A stretch of 64,000 nucleotides of DNA. Source: Coix lacryma-jobi var. lacryma-jobi (Eukaryota > Streptophyta > Magnoliopsida > Poales > Poaceae). The notes under the pieces are model-generated. The model was not told the DNA's origin. It ran no database searches and saw only the letters and a program-made list of their open reading frames with translations. A program made the translations under genes and the position numbers. This document shows positions 57,777 through 64,000 of the stretch, piece after piece (within the stretch, counting starts at the first letter, position 1; each line of letters begins with the position of its first letter). The DNA lies in assembly GCA_009763385.1 (NCBI GenBank), contig CM019828.1:19682822-19746821 (forward strand), in the 5' to 3' direction.

Positions 57777-59417
57777 CATTGCTGTCAAAAAAAAAAACGC
57801 CTTACATAGTCTACAGTAGGGAGGAAAAAAATCTTTATTATATTTTCTAGGAAAAAAATTATCAGACTTTGGGCATATGGATACGATGTATAGGCCCAGC
57901 CCAGCATCTTATCGCAACCAAAACCTGGCCTATCCACCGAGCCCAGTCCAGAAGAAGAGCCCCAGCCCCAGCTGAGAGGCAGAGACCGAGTCTGAGATTT
58001 GCAGCCTGTTGTTATCTGTACTTGAACCAAAAGGATCGCCTCCCGGCCGGATCTCTGAACTCTTCTGATGCATGATGCAGTTGTGGTAGCACGTACAAGT
58101 ACAGTATCTTCCTGCATCAGCGGCATCCTGACCTGAAGACCGCGTGCTCCGCGCTACTGTAGTAGGCCCGGTCGTTCTCGTTCACCCTCCGCCACCGCCA
58201 TCACTGCACTGCACACCGGCCAGAACGTCGTCTCTGCCTCTGTTACTCTGTTGATGATGAAGCACGAGAGCTGCCAGCTCGATCGGCTGGAATTTCAGGC
58301 AGCTTTCTGATTTCAGGAAAGCGGGCGGGAGAGAGAAGGAAGCACCCAGCTTTATTTCCGGCGTAGGAGGAGTACTATCTCCAAATTACCGAGCCATGCC
58401 TGCCCTGCCGATGCCGCGTGAGTGCTGTGCCGAGGAGATTCGCCTAGCTCTCTGCTTTATCAACTTGAACATGCAGGCACGCACGCTTGCATGCAGATGC
58501 AGATGCAGTGCAGGCCGGGCGGCCAGCTGGGATCGGTGGACGGGCATCGCTTCGCTTTAGCTCGCAGCGCACTTTAAGGTGGACAGATTCTGCTGGCCCT
58601 AGGGACTGTATGTAGGCGTATTCAACAGCCGTTAAGAGTTAAGATATTAGTATTATAGTACTGATTGCACTCTAGATTGATAGCCCGAGCACGGCAATCC
58701 GAAGATTTGATTCCTCATCGTCATTGGTCATAGTTAAATCGGTCGGCATGCATGCATGCAGGCACACAGCACACAGCACACTGCACCAGTTGTTCCAGCT
58801 CCATGGAATAAGTCCTAGTCAGCAGACTGAGAGACTGAGACATGTTTCATGTCATCAAAATCCTAGGTGAAAGAGTGAGAAGAGATGAGAGAACGGAGCC
58901 GGCGGTAAACGAGTCGCCCGGCTGAATCGCGTCGCTCGAGAAGCAAACGCCGGCTCCCAGCCAGGTGCGAGCGTAGACGTCGGCTGTTGGTTGGCTCCGT
59001 GTCCTCCTTCCAGATCTCGTGCGGCTGCTATCTGCATTTATGGTTTCACGTTGTGTGGTTAGCTACCATGGCCACAAAGATTTAGATCGCAGAAGATGAC
59101 ATGGAAAGACAAGCATTAATATTTATATATTTAATACAATCAGCCAGCATAACAGTTAGTCTATTGTACAAGTTGGCTATAGAGTTAAGTGTATATGACA
59201 TGGCATGGACTTACAGCCAGCAGCTGACTAAATTATTAGCCTTGCTCTAAGCAGAGGCGGAGCTAGAGCCGGAGCCGGAGCGTAAGCATGCAGAGGCATG
59301 CGACGGCGGAGCGTCGCGGGCTCTGGGCCGGCAGCACCCCGCACCCGCCATGACAAAGTCCGGGCCGCAGCCGGCAGCTAGTCGGCAGAGCAGATGAAAA
59401 TGAAAGCGGGGAATGAA
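57777..59417. other. Intergenic DNA, nothing recognised
   Basis: Mixed composition with CATG-rich runs (58740-58790). No gene found. Confidence 0.4.
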
Positions 59418-59591
59418 GGCCCCGTTTGGCAGAGCTCCCAGAGCTAATTCTCTGCTGAATCCAGTAGGAGCTCTGTCAAACAGTTTTTCTGAGCGAAGTG
59501 ATTCTCTGCTGATTCCGTGAAGTGATTCTCTAAATGAACTAAAAGCCGAGAGCTAAAAAAAAGTAGCCTTCCCTTGATTCTGTGAAGTTAT
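59418..59591. mobile_element. MITE-like fragment, cut by the Tork copia element
   Basis: It begins GGCCCCGTTTGGCAGAGCTCC and contains repeated AGCTCTG and GATTCTCTGCTGA words. It breaks off at 59591, where the copia LTR starts. The other half should lie past the right edge. Confidence 0.45.
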
Positions 59592-60540
59592 TGTTGGAAA
59601 TAATAGCAATTTAGTGATGCATAAATTAATTCTGACAATGAGGAAAAGATAAACAACATGTATCGTAGATATGTAATCTACCACTAGCAGTATGATCCGA
59701 TACATATCCAGACTATGTATCACTAATAATACGAAGAACATAAAATAGACGAACAGTGAGATTGAAGGCATGCTTACAGTGGCGTTGCGAGAAGACGGCG
59801 CAGACCGTTGATGAAGACCGGCGAAGTCGGCGTAAAGGGAGAAGACGTCTAGCGAGCAGTCGCGACGGCGTTTCCCAAAAACCTTATACGTCCCCTACCC
59901 CGTGCAGGGACGCGAGGAGACGCGGGCTTCGGAGATCCTGCTCTCCCGGCACCGATGGCACGTCGGCGGCGGGATGGAGTCGACAGCAGCAGCGCAGCAC
60001 TTTGGGGAGCGGAGGAGGAGAATGTGTCGTATGGAGGACGGCGTCTCGTCCTTCTTTTATACACACACCGCAGTTGTATCTTTAGAAAGAGACAACTGCG
60101 TAATCACAATATTAATGTGAATGAACCTACCATTAGTGTACGAGTCAATCACCATTAATACGAGAATAATTGCTTGCTAAAACAGGCCAGCGCAATTTTC
60201 TCCATGCATGCAAAATATCAAGTGGCAAAAGGAAGTCGCGCACCCGCAAGGCCTCGGTCGGACTATTCACGCGCATGTCGTGCGCCCCGCGCGAGTAGCC
60301 ACGCCACGCCACGCCCGTCCCGGCCCGACGAGGCGAGGCGAGCGAGCGCGCGTGTGGGTTACTTCCTTTGCCTCTCCTCAATAGCTTCAACCAGTTGGAG
60401 ATAGCTCAACTATATAAGTTGGCCTCCCTCCTTCTGGAGTAGCAATGTGGGACTAAAGTCCCCACTATACCATGCATATGTGATGGGCCTTTGGGATTTA
60501 TTTGGAATATTTATTTGGGCCAGGCCCAAATCTTCTAACA
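59592..60540 (-). repeat. 3' LTR of the Tork-type element
   Basis: 949 bp, TGTTGGAAATA...CTTCTAACA. A minus-strand TATAAAA occurs at 60055-60061. Open frames inside are shadows. Confidence 0.8.
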
Positions 60541-61084
60541 ATCCCCACCAGATCCCAGAGGCACTCTTCATTCTCCCTGTACCAAAGTACTGTTAATATA
60601 CCAGCTATTCAGTGGAGACCAGTTAAGGTTGAACATCCACCTAGAGCGACAAGCTAGACTCGTTCACAACTGCACAATGGACTAGGCCTTGAATTGGCAG
60701 TTTGGTGCGAACGAGCTTCACTTGACGTCTTGACTGATACTAGGCTGCCATTTGCCTACCCCGCGAGTGGAGCGTATAAGTCATACTCCTATCTCACTTC
60801 ATGAGCTTCTTAGAGAATTCCCAAATCTCACAAACTGCGACTAACAGTTAAGCTCACATAGGTGTGTTCTTACACAGATACTCTATAGGACAGTATCTTG
60901 CTATAAAGCCTCAGAACACATTAAGACAAAGTCATCCTGCCTTACAGAAATGAGAGTACTATACTGCATCTCAATGGAGTGGATTAAGTAAAAGTATACT
61001 CTCCCGTCAACCAACAGCTTGTTTTTCCCCATCCTAATTCACGGGATCTCCGATCACATAGGTTGGGTTACTACTGAGGTTAAC
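60541..61084 (-). other. Untranslated region of the Tork-type element between pol and LTR
   Basis: No coding seen; begins with the polypurine tract beside the LTR. Confidence 0.6.
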
Positions 61085-61639
61085 TCACATGGGTCTCATT
61101 CCCATCTCATTCGATGCATTATCAATCACAGTACGTGATAGTCCCTTGGTAAAGGGATCTGCCAGGTTCTTAGCTGTCTGGATGTAGTCCACAGCTATTA
61201 CTCCGGAGTTTCTCAGTTTCCTGACAGACTTCAGTCTACGTTTCACATGTTTGTTGGACTTCATATTATCTTGTCTATTCTTCACCTTCGTAATAACTGT
61301 TTGGTTATCACAGTTTATGAGAATAGCAGGAATTGGTTTTTCAACCACAGGTAAGTCCATCAACAGTTCTCTTAACCATTCAGCTTCAGTAGAGGCTGTG
61401 TCCAGAGCTGCGAGCTCTGCCTCCATTGTTGATTTTGTAATTATTGTCTGCTTACAAGATCTCCAAGAGGCACCACCTCCTAAAGTGAATATATATCCAC
61501 TAGTGGCCTTTAGCTCATCAGCATCTGTAATCCAATTTGAATCACTATATCCTTCAAGTACACCTGGGTACCCTGAATAGTGAATCGCATAGCTCATTGT
61601 ACCCTTTAGATAGCGCATTACTCGATCAATACCAGCCAA
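61085..61639 (-). pseudogene. RNase H of the Tork-type element
   Basis: The 184-codon frame has RVMRYLKGTMSYAI, YSDSNWITDADELKATSGY, KSTMEAELAALDTASTEAEWLR, CDNQTVITKVKNRQDN and the end LADPFTKGLSRTVI, the copia RNase H in order with its acids. It joins RT through a frame slip at about 61632. Confidence 0.87.
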
Positions 61640-63586
61640 TGATCATCTCCTGGACTAGATGTGAATCTACTCAACTTGCTTACATCAAATGAGATGTCAG
61701 GGCGGGTTGCGCTAGCTAAATACATCAATGAGCCAATAATCTGGGAGTATCTTAGTTGATCCTTTCCTAGCCTCCGATTCTTTCGAAGAATTAGACTAGG
61801 ATCATAGGGTGTTGGAGAAGGTTTGCTATCCATATAGCCAAAGCGGCTCAAAACCTTTTCCACATAATGAGACTGCAAAAGAGTAATCTCATTCTCGTCC
61901 TTATTAAGTTTAATATTAAGGATCACATCAGCTTCTCCCAAATCCTTCATGTCAAAGTTTTAGGATAAGAATGATTTTACATCATTAATCTCATCGATGC
62001 TTGTCCCAAAGATCAGTATGTCGTCAACATACAAGCACAGGATTACTCCTTTGCTCCCACCATAACGGTAGTACACACAGGTATCAGCCTCATTTACAGC
62101 AAACCCAGCAGAGGTTAAAGTATTATCAAACTTCTCATGCCACTGTTTGGGTGCCTGCTTTAGACCATACAAGGATTTGAGTAACCTGCACACCTTGCCC
62201 TCTTGTCCTTGTGCTATAAATCCATCGGGCTGATCCATATAAATTTCTTCCTCCAACTCTCCGTTAAAAGTTGTCTTCACATCCATTTGATGAACAAGAA
62301 GATCATGGGAAGCAGCCACGGATAAAAGCACTCGGATTGTAGTTAATCTGGCAACAGGTGAGTAGGTATCAAAGAAATCCTCGTCTTGTTTTTGTGCGTA
62401 ACCTTTAGCCACAAGCCTCGCCTTGTACTTTTCAATAGTACCGTCAGGCCTAATCTTTTTCTTAAATACCCATTTGCAGCCAACTGGCTTACAACCCACT
62501 GGTCTATCTGTCACTTCCCAAGTACCATTTGCCATGATGGAGTCCATTTCGCTACGGACTGCATCCTTCCAATATTCTGCATCAGGTGATGCATATGCTT
62601 CAGCAATGGTCGTGGGTGTATCATCCACGAGGTAGACGGTGAAGTCTTCACCAAAGGATTTTGCAACCCTTTGTCTCTTACTCCTTCTAGGAGCTACATC
62701 ACTGTCATCCTCTTCATTACCAAGTGGGTTTACAATTGGTTCAATTATGGGTATGAGTTCAGGGGTAAATTCAGTTGACGAACTAGGCAAAGAATAAGCA
62801 CCGTTCATCGGGAATATATTTTCGAAGAAAGTAACATCCCGTGACTCTATAAGTGTATCAACTAAAATATCAGGCGCCTCTGATTTTATCACTAAAAACT
62901 TATACGTCGTGCTGTGGTACGCATATCCCAAAAGAACACAGTCAACTGTCTTAGGTCCGAGCTTGCGCTTCTTATTAATTGGTACGCTAACCATTGCCAA
63001 ACAGCCCCACGTACGCAAGTAATGTAGTGAAGGTTTTCTTCCTTTCCATCCTTCATACGGAGTCACATCACTATTTTTAGTGGGAACTCTATTCAGAACA
63101 TGACATGCTGTCAAAACAGCCTCCCCCCACCATGCCTTGGTCATACCGGACGTTCCTAACATGGCATTCACCAAGTCCATTAGCATCCAGTTCTTTCTTT
63201 CGGCAACCCCATTAGATTGAGGTGAATATGGAGGTGTCCGTTCATGAATTATTCCATTCTCCGAGCAGAACAGATCAAACTCATTGGAAAAATATTCACC
63301 ACCACGATCAGACCTAACACGTTTTATTTTCTTTTCCAATTGATTTTCCACCTCAGCTTTATAAGTCTTAAAACATTCTAACGCCTCATCTTTCGTATTT
63401 TTTAGAAGAAACACATAACAATATTTTGTTTTTTGCATCATCAATAAAGTCATAAATAAAATATCTTTTTCCTCCATTTGTCAACACACCATTCATCTCA
63501 TAAAGATCAGAATGTATGAGGCTTAATAATGTCGTATGCCTCTCGTCTACAGCCTTGTGTGGCTTACGAGGTTGCTTTGCTTGCAA
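61618..63586 (-). pseudogene. Integrase and reverse transcriptase of the Tork-type element
   Basis: The start is 63586-63386 (HSDLYEMNGVLTNGGKRYF, with the first integrase acid D). The main frame (63477-61960, 505 codons) has VRSDRGGEYF and NGVAERKN (the other two integrase acids), then RT: YKARLVAKGYAQ, MDVKTTFNGELEEEIY and YGLKQAPKQW, with the catalytic YVDDILIF. The usual MDVKTxFLNGE has lost one residue, an in-frame deletion. A stop at 61960-61962 (TAA) interrupts the same frame, which then runs to 61618 (MKDLGEADVILNIKL and SATRPDISFDV). Defective as read. Confidence 0.86.
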
Positions 63587-63964
63587 GCACGCATTGACAT
63601 TTTAGAGCCTTTGACAGTCGAAAAATTCGGAATTAAATTCATGCTGGATAGACGCGACATACAACCAAAATTAATGTGACACAAACGTGAATGCCCATAC
63701 ATCAGCCACTGAGTGTTTGAGTCAACACAAATATGGTTCACCACTGACAAAAACATTCAATAGACTGAGAGTTGAGACAAAAACTTTATTACAAAAATCG
63801 GAGAGAGAAAAGCGGAACAAGCCTCCGCTATCATAGCCTTTGCCAATGAATTGGCCATACCTCGAGATGACTACTTTATTTGATTCAAATACCAGTTTAA
63901 ATCCATCTCGACATAAGAGGGATCCACTAACGAGGTTCTTCTTTATTGAGGGGGCATGCTGCAC
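63547..63964 (-). pseudogene. Pre-integrase and protease-side part of the Tork-type element
   Basis: The frames 63964-63722 (KKNLVSGSLLCRDGFKLVFE) and 63756-63547 (LMYGHSRLCHINF, with a CKQ end) are the segment ahead of integrase, including the GAG-pre-integrase HH region. Frame slips separate them. Protease proper lies to the right, off-window. Confidence 0.7.
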
Positions 63965-64000
63965 GTTCTTAGCTGCACGATCTTTCCCGAAGTGAACTTC

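Larger units (their letters stand above)
59592..64000 (-). mobile_element. Tork-type Ty1/copia retrotransposon, 3' part
   Basis: Minus strand: the 3' LTR is 59592-60540. A PPT-like tract, minus strand TGGTGGGGAT, is at about 60541-60551. RNase H 61085-61639, RT and integrase 61618-63586, and GAG-pre-integrase to 63964 follow. Gag and the 5' LTR are off-window. The family is judged from the RT (GELEEEIYM) and RNase H (YSDSNWITDADELKATSGY), both typical of TNT1-like copia. The adjacent 5 bases GTTAT (59587-59591) are the expected target site. Confidence 0.85.

Overview
The window is plant nuclear DNA from a grass, most likely a panicoid or andropogonoid species of the Saccharum/Sorghum/Miscanthus type. 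The signs are several Stowaway elements with TA target sites and CTCCCTCC ends, a Sirevirus, a GC-rich Tat-lineage Ty3/gypsy element, and one GC-rich host gene with spliceosomal introns. This species call is inference. There is no bacterial or organellar content, and most long open frames in the GC-rich stretches are shadows.

Left part (1-15372): a three-deep nest. A PIF/Harbinger DNA transposon (Myb-like gene and transposase gene, minus strand, right end near 15372) was hit by a Sirevirus-type Ty1/copia element (minus strand, 5' LTR 10174-11948, 3' LTR ending at 3896). That element was then hit inside its 3' LTR by a Ty3/gypsy-like element, of which only the 5' LTR (125-3147) and primer-binding site lie in the window. 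The left ends of the Harbinger and gypsy elements are off-window.

Middle left (15373-25173): host-type intergenic DNA loaded with small non-autonomous elements. It holds a 525-bp foldback element, tandem duplications, Harbinger-type and hAT-type MITEs, several Stowaways and AT-rich DNA. The only hint of host coding is one coiled-coil exon-like piece.

Centre (24822-40885): a hAT-type MITE with a recognisable 8-bp target duplication was split by a nearly complete Tat-lineage Ty3/gypsy retrotransposon (25174-40671). That element has two 1.32-kb LTRs, gag, protease, RT, two RNase H domains and integrase on the plus strand, all frame-broken. On the minus strand it carries a separate antisense gene with a TATA box, a likely intron and a gypsy-type 'transposase_28' protein.

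Right part (40878-64000): repeats with CGGACGTCCG palindromes lead into the only recognisable host gene, a four-exon cytokinin oxidase/dehydrogenase (45716-48775, plus strand). This gene degrades cytokinins. Four apparent frameshifts mean it is either a decaying copy or sequence with consensus indel errors. Downstream lie Harbinger, hAT, Stowaway and foldback MITEs. The window ends with a Tork-type Ty1/copia element (minus strand, 3' LTR 59592-60540) that runs off the right edge.

The parts do not form a pathway. The biology is layered transposition around a single hormone-catabolism gene. Reading-frame breaks occur in every coding unit, including the host gene, so sequence quality has to be weighed against true decay throughout.
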